Below are positions 7,207 to 15,593 of a stretch of DNA of 64,000 nt, piece by piece (position 1 is the stretch's first letter; each line of letters starts with the position of its first letter). This stretch comes from Streptomyces iconiensis (GTDB lineage Bacteria > Actinomycetota > Actinomycetes > Streptomycetales > Streptomycetaceae), in NCBI RefSeq assembly GCF_028657195.3, contig NZ_JANCPR020000016.1:62001-126000 (forward strand), given 5' to 3'. The notes under the pieces were generated by a model that did not search any database, was not told where the DNA came from, and saw only the letters and a program-made list of their open reading frames with translations. The position numbers and the translations under genes are program-made.

Positions 7207-7974
7207 ATGTCCCATGCGGAAACGGGCGCCGCGGCGGCTCCCGGTCCCGAAGGAGGCGCCGGTTCCGGAGGAGGCACCGGCACAGCCAAGGCCAAGGCCG
7301 AGGCCAAGTCCGGGGGCGGCAAGGTGCCGGGCGAGGGCAGCTTCTGGCTCTCGGAGCGTGCCTTCCCCCTCTTCGTCGCCACCCTGGCCGCCGGCATCTT
7401 CGCCGGCACACACCTCTATTACGTCTACAACACGGGCGCGTTCAACGAGGTCGCCGTCACCGCGCTGCTCAAGGCCGGTATGGACGGCGGGAGTTACGGT
7501 GCGGCTGCCGCCTTCGGAGCCGGTTTCCTCTTCGCCCGGATCATCGAGGGGCCCATGGTCGGCATCCTCGACATCGGCGGCTCCCTCCAGACCGGCGTCG
7601 GCATCGGTATTCCCGCGATGCTGCTGGCCGGCGGTATCACCGCGCCCCTGGAGCACTTCTGGCTCGCGCTCCCCACGGGCGCCGTACTCGGACTGGCCAT
7701 CGGCTGGCTGGTGCTGGCCATCCGCCGCGTCACGGTGAACTCCTCCGGCGGCACCTCGACGTTCGGCGCCGACGTGATGATGGGCGCGGGCAACTCGGCC
7801 GGGCGGTATCTCGGCCCACTCGTCATCATCGCCGCCGCCACAGCCTCCATCCCCGTCGGACTCGGCTCCACGCTGGGCGCGTTGCTCTTCTACTGGTGGA
7901 AGAAGCCGCTGACCGGCGGAGCGATCCTCGGCGCGATGCTCTTCGGGCTCTTCTTCCCGATCACCGGCAAGTGA
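7207..7974 (+). CDS. DUF4310 family membrane protein (EF_0833-like)
   Basis: A 255-residue polytopic membrane protein. The first 40 residues are a Gly/Ala/Lys-rich soluble tail; about six membrane segments follow, with the family-like motif IIEGPMVGILDIGGSLQTG. It comes 16 bases after the DUF4311 stop. DUF4310 and DUF4311 always appear as a pair in these loci as far as I recall, so they probably form one transporter. No ATP-binding subunit lies in the operon, which leaves phosphoryl transfer or ion coupling as energy source. Confidence 0.82.
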   Translation: MSHAETGAAAAPGPEGGAGSGGGTGTAKAKAEAKSGGGKVPGEGSFWLSERAFPLFVATLAAGIFAGTHLYYVYNTGAFNEVAVTALLKAGMDGGSYGAAAAFGAGFLFARIIEGPMVGILDIGGSLQTGVGIGIPAMLLAGGITAPLEHFWLALPTGAVLGLAIGWLVLAIRRVTVNSSGGTSTFGADVMMGAGNSAGRYLGPLVIIAAATASIPVGLGSTLGALLFYWWKKPLTGGAILGAMLFGLFFPITGK

Positions 7975-8072
7975 ACGCCCCCGCACCCGCACCCCCGCCC
8001 GCGAGACCCCACACCCCCGGTCAGCCCCACGCACCCGCGCCCACAGACACGCGCACAGACACGAAGGGCACC

Positions 8073-9545
8073 ATGAGTACGCTCTATGACGAACTGGGCC
8101 TGCACCCGGCCCTCAACGCCAACGGGAAGATGACGGCGCTCGGCGGCAGCAGGCTGAGCGAGCCCGTCATCGCCGCGATGGGCGAGGCCGCGCGCGGCCA
8201 CGTCGTGATGGACGAGTTGCTGGCCGCCGCCGGCCGCGAACTCGCACGCGCCACCGGAACCGAGGACGCCTGCCCCACCACGGGCGCGGCCTCCGGTATC
8301 GCCATCGCGGTCGCCGCGCTGATCGCGGGCACGGACCTCGCCCGTATCGAGCGGCTGCCCGACCCCGCGGACCGGCCGCACGAGGTGGTGCTCCAGAAGG
8401 GCCACGCCGTCCATTTCGGCGCACCCGTACGGCAGATGATCGCGTTGGGCGGCGGTACGGCCGTCGAGGCGGGCGCGGCCAACAAGGTGCGGCGCGAGCA
8501 CCTGGAGAGCGCCATCACCGACCGTACGGTGGCGCTGCTCCATGTGCAGTCGCATCACGCGGTGCGCAAGGGCATGCTCCCGCTCGCCGAAACCGTCGCC
8601 GTAGCGCACGCGCACGGCCTGCCGGTGATCCTCGACGCGGCGGCCGAGGACGACCTGCGCGCCTGGCCCCGAACCGGCGCCGACCTGGTGATCTACAGCG
8701 GCGGCAAGGCCATCGGCGGCCCCACCTCGGGGCTGATCTGCGGGCCGGCACCGCTGATCGAAGCCTGCCGCGCCCAGTACGCGGGGATCGCCAGGCCCAT
8801 GAAGGTCGGCAAGGAGACCGTGCTCGGTCTCGTACGGGCGGTACGGGAGCACACGGCGCACGGGGCCGGCGCGGGCTCACGCGAGGAACGGGACGCGCAG
8901 CGCGACCGGATGGCCCGCCTCGCCGCACGCCTGGGCACGCTGCCCGGCGTCACCGCCGACGTCGTACGGGACGAGGCGGGGCGCGACATCCACCGCGCCC
9001 GCCTCACCGTCGACCCCGACCGCGCCGGCCGGGACGCCGCGGCCCTGGGCGCCGAACTCCGCGCCGGCACCCCGCCCGTCTTCCTCCGCGACCACCTCGC
9101 GGACAACGGCGTACTGGCCATCGACCCCCGCTCCCTCACCCCGGACGAGGAAGAGGTCCTCGCCCAGCGCCTCACCCACCTGCTGGACGGCAAGGGGGAG
9201 ATGAACGGGAACGGGGACGGGGACGGCGACAGGGACGGCGCACCGGGTACGGACGAAGAAGCGGGGCACGCCGCAACCGTCGAGCGCCGTCTCAAGGTCA
9301 CCGAGGAGGCCGGCCTCCACGCCCGCCCGGCCGCCGCCTTCGCGCAGGCGGCAGCGCGTACGACGGCCGAAGTCACCGTCGCACGCGTCGACTCCGGAAC
9401 AGAGGGGCGGCCCGTACCCGCCCGCAGCGTGCTCTCCGTGCTGACCCTCAGCATCCGCTACGGCGACGAAATCGTGCTCCGCGCCACAGGCGACGACGCC
9501 GAAGCCGTGCTCAACACCCTCACCGGAATCGCGGCCCCCGCATGA
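8073..9545 (+). CDS. dgaE: DgaE family PLP-dependent ammonia-lyase fused to a C-terminal HPr domain
   Basis: A 490-residue fusion. Residues 1-375 match DgaE, which converts D-glucosaminate-6-phosphate to 2-keto-3-deoxygluconate-6-phosphate and ammonia; signatures are NANGKMTALGG, VVLQKGHAVHFGAPV, and the PLP Lys212 in YSGGKAIGGPTSG. A linker rich in Asn, Gly and Asp (about 376-400) leads to a complete HPr-like domain with His416 in GLHARPA (site of PEP-dependent phosphorylation) and a Ser in ARSVLSVL at the regulatory Ser46 position. The fusion ties a catabolic enzyme to the PTS chain. ATG 8073 follows an AAGGG box; the stop overlaps the aldolase start. Confidence 0.9.
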   Translation: MSTLYDELGLHPALNANGKMTALGGSRLSEPVIAAMGEAARGHVVMDELLAAAGRELARATGTEDACPTTGAASGIAIAVAALIAGTDLARIERLPDPADRPHEVVLQKGHAVHFGAPVRQMIALGGGTAVEAGAANKVRREHLESAITDRTVALLHVQSHHAVRKGMLPLAETVAVAHAHGLPVILDAAAEDDLRAWPRTGADLVIYSGGKAIGGPTSGLICGPAPLIEACRAQYAGIARPMKVGKETVLGLVRAVREHTAHGAGAGSREERDAQRDRMARLAARLGTLPGVTADVVRDEAGRDIHRARLTVDPDRAGRDAAALGAELRAGTPPVFLRDHLADNGVLAIDPRSLTPDEEEVLAQRLTHLLDGKGEMNGNGDGDGDRDGAPGTDEEAGHAATVERRLKVTEEAGLHARPAAAFAQAAARTTAEVTVARVDSGTEGRPVPARSVLSVLTLSIRYGDEIVLRATGDDAEAVLNTLTGIAAPA

Positions 9546-10249
9546 CGGCCCGGCACACGGACCACGCGGGCACGGGCACGTCGAGCCCCGACCCGACAGA
9601 CGCGGCTCTCGGCCCGGCCGTCCGCTCCGTCGTCGGTCACCTGGAACGGGCGCGGATCGTACCCACCGTCCGCGCCGCCGACGCCGAGGCGGCCGACGCG
9701 CTGGCCAGGACGCTGCTCGCGGCCGGAATCAGCACCTTCGAGTTCACGGCGACCACGCCCGGCTGGGAGGACCTGGTGGCGGCCTGGGCGCGCGATGAGC
9801 CGGGGGCAACCGTCGGGCTCGGCACGGTCACCTCGGCAACCGTCGCCGAGAGCGCGCTCGCCGCAGGCGCCGCCTTCCTGGTCAGCCCTTTCCAGGTGCC
9901 CGAGGTACGCCCGGTGGCCGACGCCGCCGACCGCCTCTTCGTCGAGGGCGGGCTGAGCCCCACAGAACTGCGTGCCTCCGCACAGCGCGGAGTCGCCAAG
10001 CTCTTTCCCGCACACGTGGGCGGTCTGCCGTATCTGAAGTCCCTGCTCTCCGTCATGCCGGGGGCCAGGATCATGGCGACCGGCGGGGTGACGCTGGCCA
10101 ACGCGGGCGAGTGGCTCGCTGCGGGAGCGTTCACCGTGAGCATCGGCAGCGACCTCACCGCGAGCGGCGACATCCCCGCCGCCGTCGAACGCCTCCGCGC
10201 GCACCTCGACACCGCGGGCCCGACAGCCACCGCCGACACCTCTGGCTGA
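9542..10249 (+). CDS. KDPG/KHG-type aldolase (Eda family)
   Basis: A 235-residue class I aldolase expected to split 2-keto-3-deoxy-6-phosphogluconate into pyruvate and glyceraldehyde-3-phosphate. Family motifs are FEFTATTPGWE, GLGTVTSATVAESALAAGA, LVSPFQVPEV and the Schiff-base Lys in VAKLFPAHVGG, followed by IMATGGVTLANAGEWL. It resembles Eda rather than the DgaF type known from Salmonella. It is coupled to the lyase by an ATGA overlap and supplies the final step of the predicted pathway. The first 30 residues are extra and probably disordered. Confidence 0.9.
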   Translation: MTARHTDHAGTGTSSPDPTDAALGPAVRSVVGHLERARIVPTVRAADAEAADALARTLLAAGISTFEFTATTPGWEDLVAAWARDEPGATVGLGTVTSATVAESALAAGAAFLVSPFQVPEVRPVADAADRLFVEGGLSPTELRASAQRGVAKLFPAHVGGLPYLKSLLSVMPGARIMATGGVTLANAGEWLAAGAFTVSIGSDLTASGDIPAAVERLRAHLDTAGPTATADTSG

Positions 10250-10278
10250 CCAACCGCCCGCTGACCGCGCCCGGGTGG

Positions 10279-10342
10279 CCGGGGAGCCGGGAGGCCGGGG
10301 AGCCGGAAGGCCGGGGGGCCGGGAGGCCGGGGAGCTGGCATC
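10279..10342. repeat. Four 16-bp tandem repeats after the aldolase gene
   Basis: CCGGGGAGCCGGGAGG is repeated four times with few changes, followed by two copies of a 22-bp unit containing GGGAGCCGGCGTCAGC up to about 10390. The array lies between convergent genes. A terminator role is possible but no clean hairpin is visible. Confidence 0.75.
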
Positions 10343-10383
10343 AAAGGACAGGGGAGCCGGCGTCAGCGGGCCGGGAGCCGGCG

Positions 10384-11550
10384 TCAGCCCGCAGGCGCGA
10401 CCCGCCCGCAACCGGCCCGCTGAGCGGCGGCGTCCACTCCGCGCGCGAAGACCCGCTCCGGATCGGGCTCCGCCGCCTCCCGCATTCCCTTGTCCAGCTG
10501 CTGGAAGAAGACGGCATCCGTCCCGTCGCAATCGGCCCGCACCGCCGCGTAGTCCTCGTGGAACACCCCCTTGCCGCGCCAGCCCGGTCCCGGCGCCTTG
10601 TCACCTGTCATGCCGTCGAACAGCGCCATCAGCCGGGGCTCGGTCACGATGAGGAACTGCCCGGCGAGTTCCGGCTCCTCGCCCTGGGCGCCCTCCGTGC
10701 TGACGGTGCAGATCCGCAGGCGCGCGTCGTCGGCGCGGGTCCAGCTCCAGGTCCCGGCGTCCTGGCCACCCCGCAGGCCCGGAATGTCGCAGACCTCCTT
10801 GGGTACGGGACCCGAACGGTCGCTCTCTTCCGTCGCGCCGGGGAACGACGAGGCGAGTTCCAGCGGGTTCTCCCTGGCGCAGTCGGCCTTGCTCATACCC
10901 GCGTTGGCGGCGTCGAGCAGCATCGTCGCCACCTCACGTCCGGTACCGAGCAGCGAGGGGTTGGCCATCTCACCCGACGCCGAGGTGCTGCGCCCGTGTA
11001 CGCGCAGGCTCACGGCAGCGGGGCGCCCGCCCGCCTCGCACCGCTTCGGCAGGACGACCACCGCGCGGTCCTGACCGACCGTGCCGGAGAGCCCGTCGGG
11101 CAGCCGTACGGAGCGGGCGTCCAGGAACTCGCCCAGCCAGGCCCGCCGTTCGGTACCGCCGTCCGGTACGGCGCCGTACCGGACGGTGACGCGGTCGGAG
11201 TAGGAGACCTTCTCGCCGCCCGACCCACTCCCGGCCCGCACCGTCAGGGTGCAACTGCCGCTCGGACGGCCGGCGGTGGGCGGTGACTCCTTCACACCGC
11301 GCGACCCGCCGCCCTCGACCGCCTCCCCGCCGAGGACGCGCGGACCGCTGTCCTGCTCCCACGCGCCCCAGCAGTAGTGCTCCTTGTCCTGGAGGAAGGG
11401 AAGCGAACCGGTGAAGGCGGTCCAGCCGCCGACTCCGGCCGCCACCAGGACGAGCACCAGGCCCACCACGATCCCCGCCCTGTGCTTCCGGACACCGGTC
11501 TCCGGCCTGTCCGCCACGCTCGCCGCTCCCTCGCCGTCCGATCCGCTCAT
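10384..11550 (-). CDS. Membrane-anchored protein of unknown function
   Basis: A 388-residue protein not recognised as a family. After a short acidic N-terminus it has one membrane segment (AGIVVGLVLVLVAAGVGGW, about residues 25-45) and a large extracytoplasmic part with several Cys residues that could form disulfides (YCWGAW, SGSCTLTV, SKADCAREN, KEVCDIPG, RADCDG). In-frame starts exist further upstream (11607, 11616); 11550 is chosen because a GGGG box precedes it and the N-terminus is then conventional. The neighbour on the same strand is also extracytoplasmic. Confidence 0.7.
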   Translation of the reverse strand: MSGSDGEGAASVADRPETGVRKHRAGIVVGLVLVLVAAGVGGWTAFTGSLPFLQDKEHYCWGAWEQDSGPRVLGGEAVEGGGSRGVKESPPTAGRPSGSCTLTVRAGSGSGGEKVSYSDRVTVRYGAVPDGGTERRAWLGEFLDARSVRLPDGLSGTVGQDRAVVVLPKRCEAGGRPAAVSLRVHGRSTSASGEMANPSLLGTGREVATMLLDAANAGMSKADCARENPLELASSFPGATEESDRSGPVPKEVCDIPGLRGGQDAGTWSWTRADDARLRICTVSTEGAQGEEPELAGQFLIVTEPRLMALFDGMTGDKAPGPGWRGKGVFHEDYAAVRADCDGTDAVFFQQLDKGMREAAEPDPERVFARGVDAAAQRAGCGRVAPAG

Positions 11551-11733
11551 CCCCTGTCGGGCCGGAGGTGGATCAGTGCCTCGTCCGCCGGGCCACGCAT
11601 GAGACATCGGGCTCACGCACGGTCCGAACGGATACGGACAGCTCTTCCGTTCCCGTCTCCCGACCCGGCCCGGGCCCCGGGTTCCGGGTCCGGGCCGGGG
11701 CCCCGGCCCGTGAGTGGCCCCGCCCGGCCCCCG

Positions 11734-12987
11734 TCAGCGCCTCGTCCAGAGGAACGCGTGCGTGTCACCGGTCTCGCTGATCGCGGTTCCGGCGGCGTCT
11801 CCCCTGTCCGTCACCAGGCCGGCCCGGCTGCTGACGTAGCCCGGCGGTGTACCGAGCACGTGCGTACGCCCTTCGCGCCACAGGACCGCGTGGGGCACGC
11901 CCCTGTCGGTCAGGTTCCAGCCGACGGCGTCGCCGCTTGCGTTGACGGTGATCGCCTCGCTGTCGCCGCCGAGTACGCTGCCCAGCTCCGTGGGGCGGCC
12001 GTCCGTCCACTGGACGGCGTGCCGCTTGCCCGTCGTGCTGTTGAGGCCGGTACCGACGGCCTGGCCCCGGTCGTTGAGCGTGCCGATACGGCTGGAGAGG
12101 CGCGAGTGGTCGGTGCCGGGGATGTTCGGCAGCACCCGCACACCGTTCCCGTCTCCGGCCGCCTCGTCCCACAGATACGGGGTCTGCCGGTGCGTGACCG
12201 GGTGCTCGGCCTGCGCTGCCACGAGCCCCTTCTCGTTGAACCCGGCCGCCGTGACGTTCTGCCCCTCCGCCCCTTCGGGCTCAGGGACGTACGTGCTGCC
12301 GCCCGCGCGCCACACGAACGCACGCGCGCGCTCCGGACTCCCGCGTGGCGGCAGGGTGTCGGCCAGCACGCGCCCCTCGTCGTTCAGTTGGAACCCCTGG
12401 GTCGGCGTCGTGCTGCCGGCCGGGCCCGGCGGGTCGAGCGCGAGGACGCGCTCACCGTCGTGCAGCAGGTCGCGCTGGTGCGGGCGCATGTCGATGAGGA
12501 CCTGTCCGCGCTCGTTGAGGTCCCGTACCTGTACGGCGTCGTGGACGCCCAGCGCCTTCGGCCGGCCGGCTGCGTCCCACAGCACGGGCCTGCGGGTGCC
12601 GTCAGGCGCCTTGTCGTACCCGGCGATCTGGCCCTTCTCGTTGAGCGCCTGGAACTGTGGCTCCGTGCCGTCCGGGAGCGCGGGAGGCGCCTTCAGCTTT
12701 TCGCCGTCCCACACGAAAGAGCGCCACTCCGCATCCGGGGTGACGCCCCAACCGATCGCCTGGCCTGCGTTGTTGGTGTCCACCACGATGTGGATCGACC
12801 CCACGGTCCCGGTCAGCCTGATGGCCTCCCACCGGGGCCCGCCGCTCCCACCGGAGCCGCCGGGCCCGACGGCCGCCACGGGTAACGCGACCGCCACCAC
12901 CAGCCCCACGGCAACCGCGGCCGAGCCCGCGTGTCTCCCCTTCGCCCTGCTCCCCCGCCACCACCGCAACCGTTCGCCGCCCACCAT
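11734..12987 (-). CDS. Secreted HAF-repeat protein
   Basis: A 417-residue secreted protein. Residues 1-40 are a signal sequence with a basic N-region and the hydrophobic core AVAVGLVVAVALPVAA. The rest is built of about seven repeats of roughly 45 residues with the pattern LNEKGQIAGY then a Trp-containing strand such as AVLWREGRTHVLG, typical of extracellular HAF repeats that may form a beta-propeller-like fold. Function unknown; probably binding or structural. ATG 12987 follows GGAGGGTGAGG. Confidence 0.8.
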   Translation of the reverse strand: MVGGERLRWWRGSRAKGRHAGSAAVAVGLVVAVALPVAAVGPGGSGGSGGPRWEAIRLTGTVGSIHIVVDTNNAGQAIGWGVTPDAEWRSFVWDGEKLKAPPALPDGTEPQFQALNEKGQIAGYDKAPDGTRRPVLWDAAGRPKALGVHDAVQVRDLNERGQVLIDMRPHQRDLLHDGERVLALDPPGPAGSTTPTQGFQLNDEGRVLADTLPPRGSPERARAFVWRAGGSTYVPEPEGAEGQNVTAAGFNEKGLVAAQAEHPVTHRQTPYLWDEAAGDGNGVRVLPNIPGTDHSRLSSRIGTLNDRGQAVGTGLNSTTGKRHAVQWTDGRPTELGSVLGGDSEAITVNASGDAVGWNLTDRGVPHAVLWREGRTHVLGTPPGYVSSRAGLVTDRGDAAGTAISETGDTHAFLWTRR

Positions 12988-13116
12988 GCCCTCACCCTCC
13001 CGTACCGGAATGTGGGGGCAGAGTGGCACAGCGTGCCGGAATCAGACATACGGAAATTGTCGTGGCCGGCGTCAGCGTGCGTGCGCACCTACACATGCCG
13101 CCACCCGTGTACGGCC

Positions 13117-13311
13117 TCACTCGCCCACGTCGAGCGCCCCGTTCTTGACGGCGGCCAGCAGCCGCGTCAGCCGTGCGGGGGTCGTCGTGAGGACGACATC
13201 CGGCTGCTCGCTCTCCCGGAGCAGGACTGTCTCCTCGCCGGGAGCGGCGACGTAGAGGCAGTTGGCCGCGTTACCGCTGTAGGACGACTTCTGCCAGTTC
13301 CTCGTGATCAC
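13117..13311 (-). CDS. DUF397 domain protein
   Basis: A 64-residue protein matching the small DUF397 family (WQKSSYSGNAANCLYVA, then LLRESEQPDVVL). These proteins are nearly always encoded directly after an XRE regulator with a DUF5753 domain and some modulate that regulator, in systems linked to development and antibiotic production in Streptomyces. It starts four bases after the XRE stop, fitting a two-gene operon. Confidence 0.93.
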   Translation of the reverse strand: MITRNWQKSSYSGNAANCLYVAAPGEETVLLRESEQPDVVLTTTPARLTRLLAAVKNGALDVGE

Positions 13312-13315
13312 GTCA

Positions 13316-14239
13316 CTACCTTCTTAGATCCCGCTGGATACGGTCGATCATGTCCTGGGACCCGGCTGGAGCGAGAGCCAGGGCCTCCATCCGGTCCAGA
13401 GTGTGCCTGTAACGAGCCAACTGCGGCTGCGTGTCCAGGAATTCAGAGCCATGGTCCGTATCGAGCTGGACGGTGTCGAGATGCTGTACCTCTCCGCCCA
13501 GATAGATAATTCCCTGCCCGGAACTCGGGAAGGTCCCGGACCCGAACGGGATGACGCGCAGCGTGACGTTGTCCCGTTCCGCCATTTCCAGCAGGTACGT
13601 GAGCTGAGCACGGGCCACGTCCGGGCCTCCGAAGTCCATTCGGAGCGCGGCCTCGTGGAGGATCGCGGTCACTTCGACGGGGTGTTCGCCGTGGAGGACC
13701 GCCTGCCGCTTGATCCGGTAGGAGCCCCTGTGCTCCACCTCGTAGGGCTCCAGGGGCGGCACGACGTCGCTGATGACCGCGCGGGCATGCTCTCTGGTCT
13801 GCAGAATCCCCGGGAGGTGGATGACCGAGGCGATCCGCATGGAGGACGCGTGATGCTCCAGTTCCGCCAGATCGAGCATGCCCGCGGGAAGGATGTCGCG
13901 GTACTCGTCCCACCAGCCACGGGTGCGGCCCCCGGTCATCCGCGCCAGGGCCTCGATCAGTTCACGGTCGGCGCATCTGTACTCGCGTCCCATGGCGCGA
14001 ACCCGGTCCGCGCTCACCGCGTAGCCGCCGGACTCGATGCTGCTGACGCGGGACTGGGACGAGCCCATCTGCGCCCCGGCCGCCGTCGCGCTCAAGTCGG
14101 CCTGTTCCCGGAGCCGCCTCAGTTCCGTACCGAGCCGCCGCTGCCTGATGGTTGGCGGACGAAGTCCGGGCCCCCGTCCGGGAGTCCACGCCCCGCCTCT
14201 TCGCCGTCGTCGTGGAGTACGACATCGCGCCGGGTGCAC
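13316..14239 (-). CDS. XRE family regulator with DUF5753 domain
   Basis: Residues about 33-90 hold the helix-turn-helix (RQRRLGTELRRLREQADLS, then GSSQSRVSSIESG) and the rest is the DUF5753 domain (YRDILPAGMLDLAELE, FGSGTFPSSGQGIIYL). The only in-frame standard start is GTG 14239. Codons 1-29 from there lack the GC-rich third positions of the rest, so true coding probably starts near 14150, where no ATG, GTG or TTG is in frame. That leaves a non-standard start or a small sequence change. Partner of the downstream DUF397 protein. Confidence 0.85.
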   Translation of the reverse strand: MHPARCRTPRRRRRGGAWTPGRGPGLRPPTIRQRRLGTELRRLREQADLSATAAGAQMGSSQSRVSSIESGGYAVSADRVRAMGREYRCADRELIEALARMTGGRTRGWWDEYRDILPAGMLDLAELEHHASSMRIASVIHLPGILQTREHARAVISDVVPPLEPYEVEHRGSYRIKRQAVLHGEHPVEVTAILHEAALRMDFGGPDVARAQLTYLLEMAERDNVTLRVIPFGSGTFPSSGQGIIYLGGEVQHLDTVQLDTDHGSEFLDTQPQLARYRHTLDRMEALALAPAGSQDMIDRIQRDLRR

Positions 14240-14445
14240 GGGACGCCTACGTCGCCGGGTGGGGGATGACGGACGGCGACGAGGACGAAGGGCGCGCGTA
14301 CGTGGTCAGGAGCGGCGGCGGCGCGCTCGGCGTGCTGCGCGCGCCTGAGAGTGCGCTGCGGCTGACGGCCCGCCCGGCCGGCGGCACGGCACGCCTCGCG
14401 TGGCCGGACCGGCTCCCGGTGGCGGACAGTTCAGGGAACGCCTGA
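14152..14445 (+). CDS. Small hypothetical protein
   Basis: A 97-residue frame with strongly GC-biased third codon positions, starting at TTG 14152 (MADEVRAPVRESTPRLFAVV). It overlaps by 88 bases the doubtful 5' part of the opposite XRE gene. No domain recognised. Codon bias supports coding, but no ribosome-binding site is evident and the start is uncertain. Confidence 0.4.
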   Translation: MADEVRAPVRESTPRLFAVVVEYDIAPGARDAYVAGWGMTDGDEDEGRAYVVRSGGGALGVLRAPESALRLTARPAGGTARLAWPDRLPVADSSGNA

Positions 14446-14477
14446 CTCCGGGAGACCGGACACAGCACACTGGGCGC

Positions 14478-15593
14478 ATGCGGGATTACAACGAGCTAAC
14501 ACCCCCACCTCCCCCACCGGATCACCTCACCATCCGTGTGACCCACCGCGACAGCCCTGTCTCACAGGTCACCGAGATGGACGCGTTCCAGGCCGGGCAG
14601 CGGTATCCGCACATCGTGGTGCGCGGACCGCTGTACGGGGTCGCCGTCCAGACGCCGGCCGACCGGCCGCGATGGCGGCTGGTGGACGACATGGACAACG
14701 GCTTTCCGCAGGACGCGCGGGACTGGCTCAACTCCCATCTGTGGCTCACCGCGCGGGACCGTACGGAGGACCACCGCGAGCGCAGGCGGCTGCTGGCCGC
14801 GGTGGCGCGGCTGGAGAAGGAGCGGGTCGACGAGCTGAACGTCGGGCGGGACCGCTACCGGATCGTGCGGGCCGACGAGTTCGCCCGTATCGGCGGCAAC
14901 GCGCTGGAGCCGCCCCGGCCCACCGACCGGCCCGAGGACGACACATGGGATGCGGAGACAGAGGTGCCGTCCGACACCACGGGGTTCGTGATCGACCACG
15001 CGGCCGAGGTGCAGCTCACCGAAGGGCTGGAGCGGCTCGGACTGCGCGAGAAGGTCTACAGCTCGCCGCGCTTCCCGGCCGAGGTCCTCGCTGACTCCCG
15101 CCGGGCACTGCGCTCCCACCCCGGGCTGGTGCTGCTGCCCGCCGCCTTCCGGGTGCTGGAGCGGCTGGAGGAGTCCTGGACCATGTTTCTCGCGCAGCAG
15201 TACCCCACGCCACAGGCGGCACGGCGGGCGCTGGTGGACTACCTGACGAGGACGGTGCCCGCCGTACGGGAGATCCCGGGGTGGAAGTCGGAGTTCTCCG
15301 AGCGGGACGTGGCGGTCTTCGCGAAGGCAACGGAGCGGTTCACGCGGCAGCGCGGTGCCGCGGCCAACGAACTACGGGCGCGCGGGCGCACGTTCCAGAT
15401 CGTGCGCGTCGAGCGGATGATGCGGATCGGCCCTGACGGCCCGGAGCCGCCCCGCCCCTCCGACGAGGACCACCAGGAGCCGATGAAGATCCGCCCCACG
15501 ATGGACGAGTGGGGGAACATCTCGTACGCCTCGGAGGAGGGGGAGGAGGCAGAGTCAGAGACGGAGGCAGAGACGGACGAAGGTACTTCCTAG
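14478..15593 (+). CDS. DUF5954 family protein
   Basis: A 371-residue cytoplasmic protein that resembles DUF5954, an uncharacterised Streptomyces family; segments include LTIRVTHRDSPVSQVTEMDA and QRYPHIVVRGPLYGVA. Two internal regions are related (YRIVRADEFARIG and FQIVRVERMMRIGPDGPEPPRP), suggesting an internal duplication. The C-terminus is very acidic. Its TAG stop overlaps the stop of the convergent flavoprotein gene by three bases. Confidence 0.7.
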   Translation: MRDYNELTPPPPPPDHLTIRVTHRDSPVSQVTEMDAFQAGQRYPHIVVRGPLYGVAVQTPADRPRWRLVDDMDNGFPQDARDWLNSHLWLTARDRTEDHRERRRLLAAVARLEKERVDELNVGRDRYRIVRADEFARIGGNALEPPRPTDRPEDDTWDAETEVPSDTTGFVIDHAAEVQLTEGLERLGLREKVYSSPRFPAEVLADSRRALRSHPGLVLLPAAFRVLERLEESWTMFLAQQYPTPQAARRALVDYLTRTVPAVREIPGWKSEFSERDVAVFAKATERFTRQRGAAANELRARGRTFQIVRVERMMRIGPDGPEPPRPSDEDHQEPMKIRPTMDEWGNISYASEEGEEAESETEAETDEGTS

